Shown in pieces: positions 46,346-58,241 of a stretch of DNA of 64,000 bases. The number at the start of each line of letters is the position of its first letter. Position 1 is the first letter of the stretch. The notes under the pieces are model-generated. The model was not told where the DNA came from, did not search any database, and saw nothing but the letters and a program-made list of their open reading frames with translations. Source of the DNA: Cheilinus undulatus (taxonomy: Eukaryota; Chordata; Actinopteri; Labriformes; Labridae); contig NC_054869.1 in assembly GCF_018320785.1 (NCBI RefSeq), forward strand, positions 14,146,698 through 14,210,697, read 5' to 3'. The translations under genes were made by a program, and so were the position numbers.

Positions 46346-46830
46346 GAATTTCGTTCATCAGTTTGTGACCTCATGCTCAAGTGCTCTTAGTTTATGCAGC
46401 AGGACAAGGATTCGAAACACACCAGCAAGTCTACCCCTGAATGGTTAAAAGAAAAAAAAAAAAGAAAAAGAAGGTTTTGGAGTGACTTAGTCAAAGTCCT
46501 GACTGATATCTTATTGAGATGCTGTTGCATGATAACCTTGCAAAGCAGATGGATACACTTGTTTCCTTGTTTTTCACTGGCGAATCTATCTTGCAAAGCT
46601 CCTGTCTGAACTTTTTGGGCCCAGTTAGAAAGTGACAGGACAGGCAACAAGAGGCTGGTGCCATTACAGCAGAAGACATTACCTAACCTGGCATGTCAGG
46701 TTAGTGGCATGGCCTTTAACAGGCTATTCATGCTTGAAAACTCTCCAATTAAAACATTTCTGCAGATTGTCAAAATTCCTCCACAGCGATTCTAATGCTC
46801 TAAACATTTGTCTTTTGATAATAATGCGGA
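46346..46830 (+). mobile_element. Tc1-like fragment of the copy A-D family, split by a small MITE
   Basis: 'tcagtttgtgacctcatgctcaagtgctc', 'atgcagcaggacaaggattcgaaacacaccagcaag' correspond to the transposase QQDxDxKHTSK segment of copy B. The end 'gcatggcctttaacaggctattcatgc' continues after the MITE. Confidence 0.6.
46533..46703. mobile_element. 171-bp MITE inserted in a Tc1 fragment
   Basis: Begins TAACCT and ends AGGTTA. Flanks TTGCATGA (46525-46532) and TGGCATGG (about 46705-46712) are a decayed duplication of the interrupted Tc1 sequence, sharing GCATG. Superfamily uncertain; an 8-bp duplication would suit hAT. Confidence 0.5.
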
Positions 46831-47375
46831 TGTAAACTTTCTAAATAGAACAAAAACTTTACATTTTGTACTTTTTTTTTGCTGGTGCACGTGTTGTGAT
46901 TCAGACTGCACTGAATGTAAAACAAATGAAGAAAAAACTAACTTTTTTTTATTTATGTTAGCTGGGGATCATCTTGATATCACATCTAAAGTTGAACACT
47001 TATTTTTCTGAACATTACTTACAATGACTAAAGGAGGCTGTGCCTTAAAAATAATCTCACATGAGGCCATGAAACATTTAGTTTAGCACACACTAACACT
47101 TGTCTTCACAAGCATTGCTCAGAAAGAAAACAGTTGCACTCTGTCTAATGAAGGAGTTTCTTTCTATTAAAAAAGTTGCAAGTTAGGCCATGAAACACTA
47201 AATTTATTATTAACAATAAAAGGAGACATAGAATCCTCTAAGTCCCCTGAAAATTCAGTGGTTAACGTCAGGCGAAGATCATCCTGATATCACATAGGCT
47301 GAATGTCATCATAAGCATTACTCATAAAGCAAACAGATTCACTCTGCCTTATACACAGAGCTACTAGTAAGAGTG
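46831..47375. repeat. Decayed local duplication
   Basis: 'gatcatcttgatatcacat' (46967) recurs as 'gatcatcctgatatcacat' (47277). 'aagcattgctcagaaagaaaacag' (47110) recurs as 'aagcattactcataaagcaaacag' (47322). 'aggccatgaaaca' occurs at 47064 and 47186. The spacings differ, so it is a complex old duplication. Confidence 0.45.
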
Positions 47376-48194
47376 ACTGATGGCCTGTGAGGGTCTGCAC
47401 ACATGCTGTCATCCTCTACTCTTGTTCTGAGACAATCCACATGATTGCTCTAAGCTAAAAAGGAAAGGTTTGTTTCCTATCTATTGTGTCTTAAACATTC
47501 ATCGCACAGCTTTGTGTCTGCATAGCTGTGTGTCTGATGTGACACGGTACAACCTCTGCCCTTTTACCCTGCTGGAGTTATTTGTCTTCCACATTACACG
47601 CTCTGCGGTGATGATGTTTTCTTTGAGCTAGCAGACGTTGTTTTGCCATCAATCTTTTGTTGTTTTGCTGCTGTTTCTTTGTCTGAGATGACGAGCGGTA
47701 AGACTTTTGTTGTAAATGTTGAGTTTTATCTGCTCTGCATCAGCGTTGTGTTATAATGTACACCTGGAAAGTTGCACAAGGTCTTCTCTTCTGTGTGCGC
47801 TCATTGGACTGGAAATTTAACCATTAAATCTGAAAATGCACCTGGTAAGAGAACTAAGTTTAGATTGAAGGGAACATTTAATTAAAAAAAACATTGTTTT
47901 AGAGTGCATGATTTATCCGATTTACGCAATAAAGTCATTTACTTTGGTTTCCTGTATTTCGTGTAATATATAAAAAGATACAGGCTCTTTGTGTGATACC
48001 AGTAGGCCGCAGTGATCAAAGACTTGTGTCTGTCCTGAGATCAAGGATTGAGGGAACAGGACTACCTCTATTTGTGCCCCTGCATATTGAATTCTCCCTT
48101 TCTCGCCAATATTGCTGCTAGTCATCTATGCACCACTGTGTTTTTCCGTTATTTCCTTTTTTTTTTTTTTTTTGCATATTTTTTCCATTTAGAT
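47376..48194. other. Spacer, nothing recognised
   Basis: Unique-looking sequence with low repeat content between two transposon clusters. Confidence 0.4.
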
Positions 48195-49610
48195 GTTTTC
48201 GATCAGCAAACAAATTTGAGCAAAAGATAACCTAAGTAAATACAAAATGCAGTTTTTAAATGATGGTTTCATTTATTAAGACAAAAAATCCATCCTAACC
48301 TACCTGACTCTAAATTAAAAAGTAAAAACCCCCCTCTTGTTAAGTCATGGATCAACTGTGATTTACTACATTTTTTGGAAAGCTGAGCCCAATTTCACAA
48401 GCCACACCCAGGCCTGATAACTGCCAGATCTGTTAAATCAAGAAATCCCTTAATTCAAACTTGTCTGACAAAGTGAAGTGGGCTAAATGATCTAAAAAAG
48501 CAACACATCATGCCACGATCTAAAGAAATTCATGAACAGATGAGAAACCAAGTCACTAACATCTATCAGTCTGGAAAGGGTTACAAAGCCATTTCTGAGG
48601 TTTTGGGACTCGAGCAAACTATGGGGAGGGCCATTATCCACCAATGGAGAAAACTTGGAACAGTGGTGAACCTTCCCAGGAGTGGCTGACCTATCAAAAT
48701 GATTCCCAGAGGGCATCAATAACTCTTCCAGGAGGTCACAAAAGGACCCAGAACAACATCTAAAGACCTGCAGGACTTGCTTGACTCAGTTCTCTTTGTT
48801 AGTATAACGCTAATTCATAACAAAAGTTATCTCAAGACACTTTACAAAGAGGGCAGGTTTAGACTGCTCTATCTTTTGTGGCCTATTATAATAGACTAGT
48901 GTTAATCATTAATATTATAATGAAGACTATACTCCATTATAAAAAACACAGCACTAGCAGTATTTAGGCCTGTTACAGTGGCAACACAAACCTTCCCTTT
49001 AACAGGCAGGACTGTCGGCTCATGTTGAACAGCTCTCTGCAGAAGCTGTGCTGGGGTTGGAAAGGGCAAGAAGGAGGGGTAGAGGTGGAGAAAAGCAAGA
49101 AGAGGAGAGGGACAAGAGAAACAACAAAACACCAAACAAAAGACAAATTCATGGCAGTTGTGACCATGAACTTATCTCTCATTTTGTAGGATATTGATGT
49201 GTTAGTGTTAGCATTAGCAGCTTGGTTAGTAATTAAATCAAGCGCCATTATTAATAAATATAGCAGAGAAGGAGTATTGCTCTTAGATTCAATGAAACTG
49301 TTCTAGTAATAATTACAGAAGTAAGAATGCTGTTAATAGATGGAGCAATGATAACTGTAATACTAGCATTAGAAAAATAATAGCAATGAAGAGAAAGATG
49401 TATAAAAGAACTAAAGGTGCCCAGTCTCTTTAAAGAAAGAGACTGGGCAAAATGGCATCCATGGGAGAGTTCTGAGGCCAAAACCAGCTGACCAAAAACA
49501 ACACAAAGTTGTAAAAAAAAACACCCTGATGACTCCCAAGACTTTTGTGAAAATATTTTGTGGACTGACAAAACAGAAGTTGAACTTTTTTAGAACTTTC
49601 TGACGGCGAT
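48195..49610 (+). mobile_element. Tc1/mariner-like transposon (copy D) with nested insertion
   Basis: Sense copy. The left part has 'gataacctaagtaaatacaaaatgcag'. The transposase start ATGCCACGATCTAAAG (48510) reads MPRSKEIHEQMRN, then the linker NLPRSG. After about 48785 a block of 640 bases interrupts it. The element resumes at 49425 ('cccagtctctttaaagaaagagactgggc' then 'caaaatggcatccatgg'). Confidence 0.65.
48785..49425. repeat. Repeat nested in Tc1 copy D
   Basis: Starts with 'agtataacgctaattcataacaaaagttatctcaagacac', a common fish repeat phrase. It contains 'actagtgttaatcattaatattataatg' and its near-inverse late in the block. No coding potential. Confidence 0.4.
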
Positions 49611-51391
49611 GCCGTCTCATAAGAACGGTCTGCAAGAGGGGCCGTCAGAGATGTGCTGTCTGCAGCCAGACCGTCTTGGGACAGTTTTCCCTCCACTTCA
49701 ATGCCCATATATGAAACCACTCTGACACAAATATTATTGATGCGTCTTTACCAGCTCATTTACCCCAGTGAGGTTTGTCGGTATAAAGTGAAACATACAG
49801 CAATGATTCATCAGCCTAGAGCTGTAACAGATAAAAGGGTTTTGTAGACTAATGTTACCTATAAGAAGCATGTTAAGGGTGAAAATGAGTGGAGCAAGTG
49901 CTGATCTCTGAGGAACTCCACAGAGAAAAAGGAAATCTTCCAGTTTAAATTTGCTGTTTGATATACAGAAAGTACATCTCTGTCATCAGGTTGAGAAATA
50001 TGTTAGTGTGTCATGTTAAAGAGCTTTAAAACAATATGCCCAAATTCTGATTAAATTGTAATTTTTGCCATCATCAACACTAATTTTGTTATCATTTAAT
50101 GTCCCTTTTTAGATATTTTATGTGTTCTTTAAATTGTTTTCTGTTAACTATGGGTGAAATGCTTAAAAAATAAATTTGAGTAAATGTGTTAAGATAGATT
50201 AACTTTTTATGATGTGACCATAATGCCTGGGTCATCCACTAGAGGGAGCTTTAACGCCACACAAGTATCACAGCCAGCAGTCACTTCAAACTACAAGAAA
50301 GCACAATGAGCTCTTTGAGCAGAGGATTAGTTTGAAGAGAGTCTGATTATACAGTAAAAATAGTTTTCTTTCATGGATATTTCATCTTCATTATCTCATA
50401 ACTCTACCATTGATGGTTGAACAGAGGGACTCTGATGCTGAGCCTGTGAATCATCTCAACAACAATCACAAACAACACTATCAGGCTTGTTACATTAAAG
50501 CGTGATTACATACCTGGCTTTTACAAGGTGACGTGACTACAGCATGAATTAAATGTCTTTGAGTAAACTATGATGGCCCTTTCACTGATTCCTGGGCTGA
50601 CGTCATTCATAAAGCACCTTGTTCTCAACATGGGGAATTTTCTTTCATTCATATACATCTCTCTAACACACAAGGGGCTGTTTATGATTTGTCGCATACC
50701 TTTATCTGACATAATTTAGCACCATAACAATCTCAAATGCATTCTTTGATTATCTTATGTCAATATCTACAAATAAGGAGACTAAAACATTCAAAATGAC
50801 CAAATGGAACATAGATTGAACAATAAATACTTTTTAATGATATAATGCACATTTCCATGCAAGTCAACATATGGCTCAGTTAGTCAGTGTAACTGGACTA
50901 CATGCTCTGGTAAACTGACACAGCAGAATTGATTTATAGTCTTCCTGTTTATTTTGCTAAACTAGCAGCTAACCAGTTGTTTCAAGCAATGAAAATACGG
51001 ACAAACTTTACAGCTGTGCTTTTTTTGTACACTCTCTACTTTCAATGAAATGATCCCTGTACCTCCAGTTTATGGTGATGACTGAAGGTCGATAAAAGCA
51101 ACTACTGCTAGCATTTATGCTGTTCAACTTCCAGGTCAAAGCCTGGCTTGGAGAATGAGAATACCCTGACTAACTTGTCAAGTCTGGTCTAACTGAAGTG
51201 CATGCATGCAGGATCAGTCAACCCCCAACCATTATGTAAGGCTAGTTTCACAGAAGAGTCCTGATCCCAGTACACTTGACCCAAAACTTCAGTTCATTTG
51301 ATTATACTCATGAAGAGGTGCTCTCAGGCACAATTTATGCACACTCAGGCATGAAACTCAGGATATGAATGCAACTGTAACGGTAACATAC
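49611..51391. other. Spacer, mostly unique
   Basis: A CTCF-like motif occurs at 50236-50249. No gene or terminal repeat recognised. It is a reasonable place to look for enhancers of the flanking NK genes. Confidence 0.4.
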
Positions 51392-51711
51392 AGCCCAAAT
51401 CCCAAAAAAGTTGACCTGTTGCCAATTATCCTAAGTAGTTGCAAAATGCTATTCCAGCTGCTTTTTCATTAGCACCTCTTACTTTTCCAGCCTTTTGTTG
51501 CCATCTCCCAAGTTTTTTGAGATCTGTTGCTGCCATTAAATTCAAAATGAGCTAATATTTCATAAAACAATAAAATGTCTCAGTTTCAACATCTGATATG
51601 TTGTTTGTTATATTTTGAATAAATATGGCTTTATGAGATTTGCATATCACTGCAGTCTGTTTTTATACATTTTACACAGCGCTTCAACTTTTTTGGAATT
51701 GTGGTTGTAAA
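51392..51711 (+). mobile_element. MITE/3' end of the fourth Tc1-like family
   Basis: Left 'aaatcccaaaaaagttgacc' and right 'cttcaacttttttggaattgtggttgta' are inverted ends of the family at 40303. The interior 'attcaaaatgagctaatatttcataaaacaataaaatg' is the family's 3' untranslated part. Confidence 0.6.
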
Positions 51712-52676
51712 ATGTCTCCTAGAGCTTCAAAAATCATTGTGTAATAAAAGCTTCAGTGGTAGCCTGCAGGATGGACTCTATTGTCTGCACAGAGCATATG
51801 TGTTGTTGCCATGGTTGTCCCTTCCTTTTTTATTCTTCTCGGTGGATTTGCAAATCATCAACGGCTAACATGCTGACATGCATTTCAAAGTCTAGTTTAA
51901 GGTGTAAACCAGAGTAGTTCCACTTTTTTATAAGTAAATGTTGACACATTGATTGTGGTAAGTTCCAGTGATGTTGTACCGCACTCATGGAAGGCCTCCT
52001 CTCCAATCAAAATGCTTAACCTGAACTTGAAGTTGTGGGATGTATTTCTAATCCTTGACAAATAAAACTTCTTAAAAATAAAAGATAACAGTTCAAAGTT
52101 ACCACATGTTAAAACTGTGTGTGCCAGTCTATGGTTTTCATTCTGTGGTTTTCACACACACAGTCATTATCTGATCTCTTGGAGTGTCTCCTCTCTGTCT
52201 GCAGGTTCTCTCTTATCTGCACCCAGATGCTTGTTCTTCTTTAGCTCCTCTCTACGCCTAGAGGTGTCCCCCCCCTCCCTTCATTCTGAGGCCCTTTGGC
52301 TCATGAATGTGTCCATTAAAGGTGACACACAGTCAATTAGTGCGCACAAGAATTATTCATTATTTAAATGTTGGAGCACGTTGGCCCCTCCTCCGCTCCT
52401 TTAGCCAGTGGCCTGTTTGACCCCACATGTTGTATGAGTCTGTTTGATTTATTTTGAGGCTTTTGTCTTGATTTAGACTGAAAACTGGATAAAGTTTGGA
52501 AAGAGAAGGAAAGTGGGGAATGACATGCGATAAAGAGATCACAGGATGAATTTGACCCTAGGTCGCTCCAGAACATAACCAAACTACAGGTGTCCTGATC
52601 CGTGTTTATTTTAATGATCAGTAGAACTAAAAATACCTAAGCTTAAAATACCGCATCAGTTCTACAACATGGAAGT
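51712..52676. other. Spacer with a possible conserved non-coding element
   Basis: 52320-52375 contains homeodomain-type cores (CAATTAG, ATTATTCATTATTTAAATG) in unique sequence. A weak exon-like frame bounded by 'ctgtctgcag' (52204) and AAAG|GTGACA (52321) precedes it. Neither can be confirmed by eye. Confidence 0.3.
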
Positions 52677-53510
52677 GTGCAGCAACACTGCACAGCAAAA
52701 TCTGGAGTGTTGGAATTTCAGGGTTAAACATTTCAGGGTTAATTTTAAGCCCCCAAGTGTAATTTTAACTGCAGAGAAAAATGGCCTTTAGTGGTAGAGT
52801 TAGACAGTGTTAATACATTCAGTGTTAGATCAGCTCTGTAGAGAGTTCCAGGCACTGCCACTTCAGATCTGGGGAGCAGAGTTTTCCCAGCATGCATTGT
52901 GTGGTTAAATGTGTTTAGATGTTTTGGGATATATTTATACATGTTTAGATGTTGCCTGTTGTAAAGTTATCACTGCTGGGGTTTATTTGCTTCTTTCTCT
53001 GGTGGATTATTATTATTCTTTTTATTTATTAACTCTGAGGGTGTTAGTTTGGGTAGGCAGGTTTTGCGGTGTGCAAACATATTCAGACAATTTCAGACAA
53101 TGTGCAGGTGTTTATTAACATTTTTAATATCCATATTTTCTATTTGTTTTGTTTTTTTATTTATGTATTATGTATTTATTTATTTGCTTTTTATTTTTCT
53201 ATTTTTTATTTTTTCATTCATTAATGAATTAATTTATGTATTTATTTATTGTTAGTTATTTATGTGTTGGTTTCTTTCTTTCTTTTCAATAATATATTTG
53301 TTTGTATTCACTGATTTGTTTGTTTGTATTAGTTTATGTATTTGTTTTTATTTCTTTTTTAAATCTTTTTATTAACTAATTTATGTTTGTTTTTATTTAA
53401 TCATTTTTTAATCATTTTTTTAATCATTTTTTATCATTTTTTAAATTATTTGTTTTTAATTTATTTTTTGTTTTTTTATTCCTTTTTTTTTTTAGTTTTT
53501 CTTAATTTTT
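52677..53510. repeat. Degenerate repeat followed by a T/A-rich simple tract
   Basis: 52680-52960 has repeat-like phrases ('gttaatacattcagtgttagatc'). 53105-53510 is a long T-rich run of TTTATT, TTTGTTTG and TTTTTAATCA themes, nearly without C and G. Confidence 0.5.
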
Positions 53511-54026
53511 TATGTCTGTAGGAGTGAGATAAGAATTTTGTTAATAATTTGACTAGTTTTACCTTTGTCATGACAGTTATGAAACAAACTGATTTCACTG
53601 CTCTCATCTTATTACTACACTCATGCCTTACATAAAGTTGACCTGTCCTGTAATCAATAAAACATTCCTGACAAAAATACTTCATTTGTTAGGACAACTT
53701 AACCTGCTTTTCACACCATGGCTTTAAATCTGATATTTTTTAACCTTAGCTGGCAGCATGACGATACAATGCATTAAAACAGAACTAAGCCCATCATCGG
53801 TGACTTCTCTTGAGCTCTGTCTGTGAGAGCTGGTTGAGTGACAGGTCTGACTGGAAGTGTTTCCCGTTTGATTGAGAGTTTGAAGAGTTAAAGAGCCACT
53901 CTGTCTGCAGCTTTGTTTACCAAGCAGAGCTCCGCAGGAGCAGGACAAGCTCTCCGGCCTTATCAGTGGATTTGTGAATGGGACAATAATGAGCTCAGTT
54001 TGATAGAGCGGCCCTGTCAGCTCAAC
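53511..54026. other. Spacer, nothing recognised
   Basis: Unique sequence. The open frame that leads into 54027 has no recognised start context. Confidence 0.3.
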
Positions 54027-54108
54027 ATGTCAGCTTCATCCATTAACTATGTGATGGCTGCCTTTGATAAAGTGCAGGAGACAGGGCTACAGCCAGGGAG
54101 GAGTTCAG
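54027..54108 (+). other. Candidate first coding exon, unknown
   Basis: ATG at 54027 opens MSASSINYVMAAFDKVQETG and meets the donor TCAG|GTATGC at 54108/54109, phase 1. It sits in unique sequence between the 3' ends of spacer repeats and nkx2.7. No family recognised. Confidence 0.2.
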
Positions 54109-54832
54109 GTATGCTGACTTTAACTGGATCCTCAGAGGAAGATAGCTAACCTATGTTTAAGGAGGCCTAATGGATCCAGACATTAATGCCTAATAGGATA
54201 GTAGTCATAGAGTAGGCTAAAACATACATGTAAAAGTTCAACACTTTCTTCATGAATTAAGAGTTGCTATTAATTTTAACACCCAAAACAGGGTTCTAAC
54301 AGAATACGCTTTTTTAGCTAAATGACTGAGGCTAATTGAAGGGATTTTTTTATTATAGTTAACTTTAGCAAGTCCCCTGTTCGATATTGTTAACAATAAA
54401 TGGCCTACACGTGTTTAAGCCTAAAGAGGATGTAGGCAAACATCCATATTTTTAACTTACTTTTTCTCTTTTTTTTTTAACCTTGTTTCTGTGATAAGGA
54501 GTCGGCTAATTTCCTTTTCCCCCTCAAGTTTTTGACCTGCTTATCTTTGGCTAAAAAAAAACTCGTTTCAGCTAAAAGTTAATTTCTCAAGGTATTGAAA
54601 AAACACCGAAATTGTTTTCTACAGACCACCAGCCAAAAAAATTTACTCATTAGCACGAGAAAACGTAAGAAAATAAAACGTAGGGGTGCGTGTCCTCCCG
54701 GGGCTTCCGTAGTTACATTTTTAAAACCTGCAAGATTAAACTTTAGCGACTGTCCTATGATTAAATGTTGATTATTATAAGAAAAATAAAGAAATTAAGT
54801 CAAAGAAGCTACTCTCTAAGTATCAATTGATT
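54109..54832. other. Spacer downstream of nkx2.7
   Basis: AT-rich, no feature recognised. Confidence 0.4.
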
Positions 54833-54838
54833 TTTATT
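54833..54838 (-). terminator. nkx2.7 poly(A) signal
   Basis: AATAAA on the - strand, about 107 bases past the stop. Confidence 0.55.
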
Positions 54839-54944
54839 TGGAGTCCTGTGAGAAAAGTCGTTACAAATACCGTTCAAAATATACAAAACAGTTGAGAGGT
54901 AAACATTGCTAGCTTACAGGCTAACAGGCTGCTGCTGCAGGTGT

Positions 54945-55489
54945 TCACCATCCTCTGACACTCTGTGGTGAAGTCTGGAAGTGTCCGTGGGTCAAAGGCC
55001 CCTCGCTGTCACATGTAAACTCCAGCAGCTGTTTACTGTTGTTCATCTGAGCAGCAGGAGACATGCTGTGATAACTATACACGCTGCTGCCGTTTCCGTA
55101 CCCAAACACGGGGTTAAAATGTCCCACAGTCACATTAAACGGAGATGAAGTTGCCCCGCACAGCTGGCCCTCCCGCACCAGCACCGGCACCGCCACCCTC
55201 CTCGCTGCGGGAGGAGGAAACCCCGCCAGCTCCAAGGACTGGTCCTGCCTCTGCCGCTTACATTTGTACCTCCTGTTCTGGAACCAGATCTTCACCTGTG
55301 TGGAGGTGAGTCTGAGCATGCAGGCCAGGTGATCTCTCTCCGGAGCGGACAGGTAGCGCTGCTGTCGGAAGCGCCGCTCCAGCTCGGACACCTGAGACTG
55401 GGAGAAGAGGACGCGGGGCTTCCTGCGCAGCCTGGAGCCGAGAGTGGAGTCTCTGCTGCAGCCAGGGGAAGAGTCAGGACCACTGAGAG
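54945..55489 (-). CDS. nkx2.7: nkx2.7 exon 2 (homeodomain, NK2-specific domain, stop)
   Basis: Starts with CT after the acceptor 'tctgtgctgacag', completing Ala83. The open frame runs on upstream to ATG 55514 but that stretch is intronic. GC-rich coding sequence compared with its surroundings. Confidence 0.93.
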
Positions 55490-58241
55490 CTGTCAGCACA
55501 GAACCAAAAGGCATTAAGAACTCATCCTTCAGGGGCTTTCAGTCAGTCATGTTAGTTTTGTTTAATTGTCTGATGGTTGTTTTTCTTTGCTTGTACATAG
55601 AGAGCAGTCAGGATTCCTCATAAAGGCACATGGAGCTGAGACTGTGAGTCTTAAGGTTCATTGAACTTTATTCAAATGCTGCCCTGGTTTAACTGTGACT
55701 CTACAACTTTTACATTTTATAAACAAAAGCCCAATGTGTCCCACAGAGGAGTGGGGGTCCACTCATGAAATGAGACTTGAGTTTTTGTTTAGAAAGCATT
55801 TTAAGTTTCTCACACTTAGCTTGGATAAATGGTCACTGATAGCCTAGGTTTAAAACCACAGCCAAGTTCCTGTCTGAACAGAAAATAGAGCTCTGGATGG
55901 ATGTTAGAGCAGATGTTCTGGCTGTGTAGCGGTCAGTTGTTGGGGTCTTCAGTCAGAAGGAAATAGTGTCATTCACAGCGGTGCGGTGGAGTCATTTTCT
56001 TGTTACTTTGATGATGGACTACAAGGACTTGTTCAGACTAAGCATGAACACATTTTACATTGAAAAGACTGAATTTTGTGGAAATGATCATTTCCAAAAT
56101 CCACTCAAATTACATAAAATGTATGCAATAATTCTTAATTATTTCTCAAAAGTGACCCTGAAATTCTTCAAATATTGCCTCAAGTTTTAAGTAAAACTTT
56201 ACCATAAAGTCTAAACATCCCAATAAGTTTCCTTTGCAGAATTCCATCTAAATTCCCACAAATTTCAATGCAAATCTCCCTTAAAATTTTTCACCCCCCC
56301 CCCCAAAAAAAAAAAAACAGAAATGCAAACACATTCCTCAAAATGTCATGAAAATGAGGAAAAAATCCCCTCAACATCAGAAAAAGATTCCTGAAAATTC
56401 CTTGAAAGTTCTTGGAAATTTTCAAAAGGATGCCCACCAATTCCCAGTCTCATTCCCACAAATGTACAAATGTTTTTTTTTCCAAGTGTCCATGATAACA
56501 TAAGATCCTTAAAATTTAAAAGCAAATTCAACCTAAAAATTTAAAAAAAAAAAAAAAAAAAACATTTTCATGAAAATGCCTGAAAAAAATTCCAAAAGAA
56601 CCCCCCCCCCAACATCCCCAAAAAAAGTTTCCTGACGCTTCCTTGAACAATCTTTAAAACTTCTTGGGACACTCCCCAATGCCTGAAAAATTACAGATAA
56701 CTTTCCCAAATATCCATGATAAGACCTAAACATTTTAAAGCCGATTCCTCCCAGAAAATCATATCAAATTCCCGATAAACACAAATACATTTCCCTAATT
56801 TTCATGAAAATGCCTTAAAATGTCCAAAATGTGTGTAAAGTGAAAATAATAATGATAATAGTAAAAAAAAAATCAAAGCAAATTTCCCTCATATCTCCTG
56901 ATCGTACTCTCCAAACAAACCAACATATGACCAGAAAATCCATGAAAATATTTGAACATTTCTGAGCAAATTTCCAAAATGTCCAAACAAATTTACAATT
57001 TTTTTTGAAGATTCATTGCAGATTTTCCCCAAAGCAAACAACTCAAACTTTAATGGACATTCTGGAAAATTATGTCAAAAACTCAATTTAGAGAAATTTA
57101 CAGGAGGACAGCAGAGACATGGTTTATTCTAGCTACATGCCAAACTGAAGTTTGAACAAAATAAGACTATAAATGACAGCTGTTTATTTTCTATGTTAAA
57201 GGCTGAGTTTTAAGTTAGGTGTTCCTCTCATATGTCTACAATATTTGTGCCAAGACATGCTGCACTGTTTTTAATAGTTCAAAAACGAATGAAAACTCAA
57301 ATTAAAATCAAATCATTGATAAGAAAAAGACAATAAACATAAATGATGATGGAGATTTGATGGTGAGAAGGTTTATAGAACTTTTAGTTTAAAGATTAAA
57401 CACTTCAATGTTTCAGAGATAAATCAGTTCAGTTTTACTCTGTAGTCTGGTTTATTGTTACTATGTTTCTTGTCTTTTTGTTTCACAGATTCTGTGGAAC
57501 AGTTCCATCTTTATTTATGAGCTCTGATTAAATCTGAAAAATTAACAATGATAATAATAGAAATATAAAAAGCACCAAATATAAGGTAATGTCTTGTCTA
57601 CAATCATCATGTATACAGGGCACTGATCTACTGCGACTGTCTAAATTGCACTAAACCACTGACAACGTTTCTCTGATGTTGACAAGGTTCTTTGCAGTTG
57701 AGACAGTGTGCAAAAGTTTGCCTGATATTTTTTAATGGATGGAATAAAAAGTAAAAGGATTGAAAATGTTGACAAGTTATCAGTCCTACTGCCACAACGA
57801 TCTGCATCAGATATGCAAAGAATTTTAAGAATCAACAAAAATGACCAACGAGTCATCGAGTGTGAGGTCGTGGTGCGTCATATTCTCTGTCTCCTATCGC
57901 CCACTAAGGCCTCCAGTGTTCCACCTGCAGCCCGAGTCACATCTAAAAGTGAAATAAGTCAAACAGGTGACTTTTAACATCTGTATCATCTCACCATGTT
58001 CATTCATCTCCTCCTCTGCTGAGCTCTGAGTCTCGAGCTTCTCCTGCGCCTCGGACGCGCACGGCTCAGTCTGTGCGCACTCATACAAGCTCCTGGTCCG
58101 GACATTCTGCGCGTGCTGATACTGCATCGGAACAACTTGATCAGACGTCAGGAATTCATTTTCAAAATCATCATGGTGCTCCAGCTTTAGAATATCCTTC
58201 ACTGAAAAGGGTGTGGAGGTGGTGCTCGTACTCGGATGCAT
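54945..58241 (-). CDS. nkx2.7: NK2 homeobox transcription factor Nkx2.7 (NKX2-6 type), whole gene, two exons
   Basis: Join of complement 57995-58241 and 54945-55489: 792 bp, 263 aa, phase-1 intron of 2505 bp. A nuclear NK2-class cardiac and pharyngeal factor of the tinman group. The N-terminal TN motif ([13 protein letters not shown], residues 10-22) recruits Groucho-type corepressors. The homeodomain is at 104-163 with W48, N51 and the NK2-specific Tyr54 in [16 protein letters not shown]. The NK2-specific domain [15 protein letters not shown] follows at about 179-193. The C-terminus ends with SVRGW. Nkx2.5 and nkx2.3 are close relatives; the adjacent nkx3-1 and slc25a37 favour the NKX2-6 locus. 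The start at 58241 is chosen because [18 protein letters not shown] aligns with the NK2 N-terminus, although the frame is open to an ATG at 58448. Confidence 0.93.
55490..57994 (-). other. nkx2.7 intron with a degenerate A/C-rich array
   Basis: From about 56060 to 57070 the + strand is built of loosely repeated phrases such as 'attcc(c/t)(c/t)aaaatgtcatgaaaat', 'ttcctgaaaattccttgaaa' and 'caaatttccaaaatgtcc', with homopolymer runs at 56287-56325 and 56540-56560. It looks like a decayed minisatellite. No exon was seen in it. Confidence 0.5.
57995..58241 (-). CDS. nkx2.7: nkx2.7 exon 1
   Basis: Residues 1-82 plus one base of codon 83. TN motif near the start, then an acidic Glu/Gln-rich stretch ([19 protein letters not shown]). 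Donor CATG|GTGAGA. Confidence 0.9.

Noticed and set aside
48902-49248. - strand frames of 77 and 91 codons
   Set aside because: Lie in the non-coding repeat nested in Tc1 copy D, with no known domain.
55292-55517. Frames on both strands over the nkx2.7 homeodomain
   Set aside because: Shadows in other frames of the GC-rich homeobox exon.
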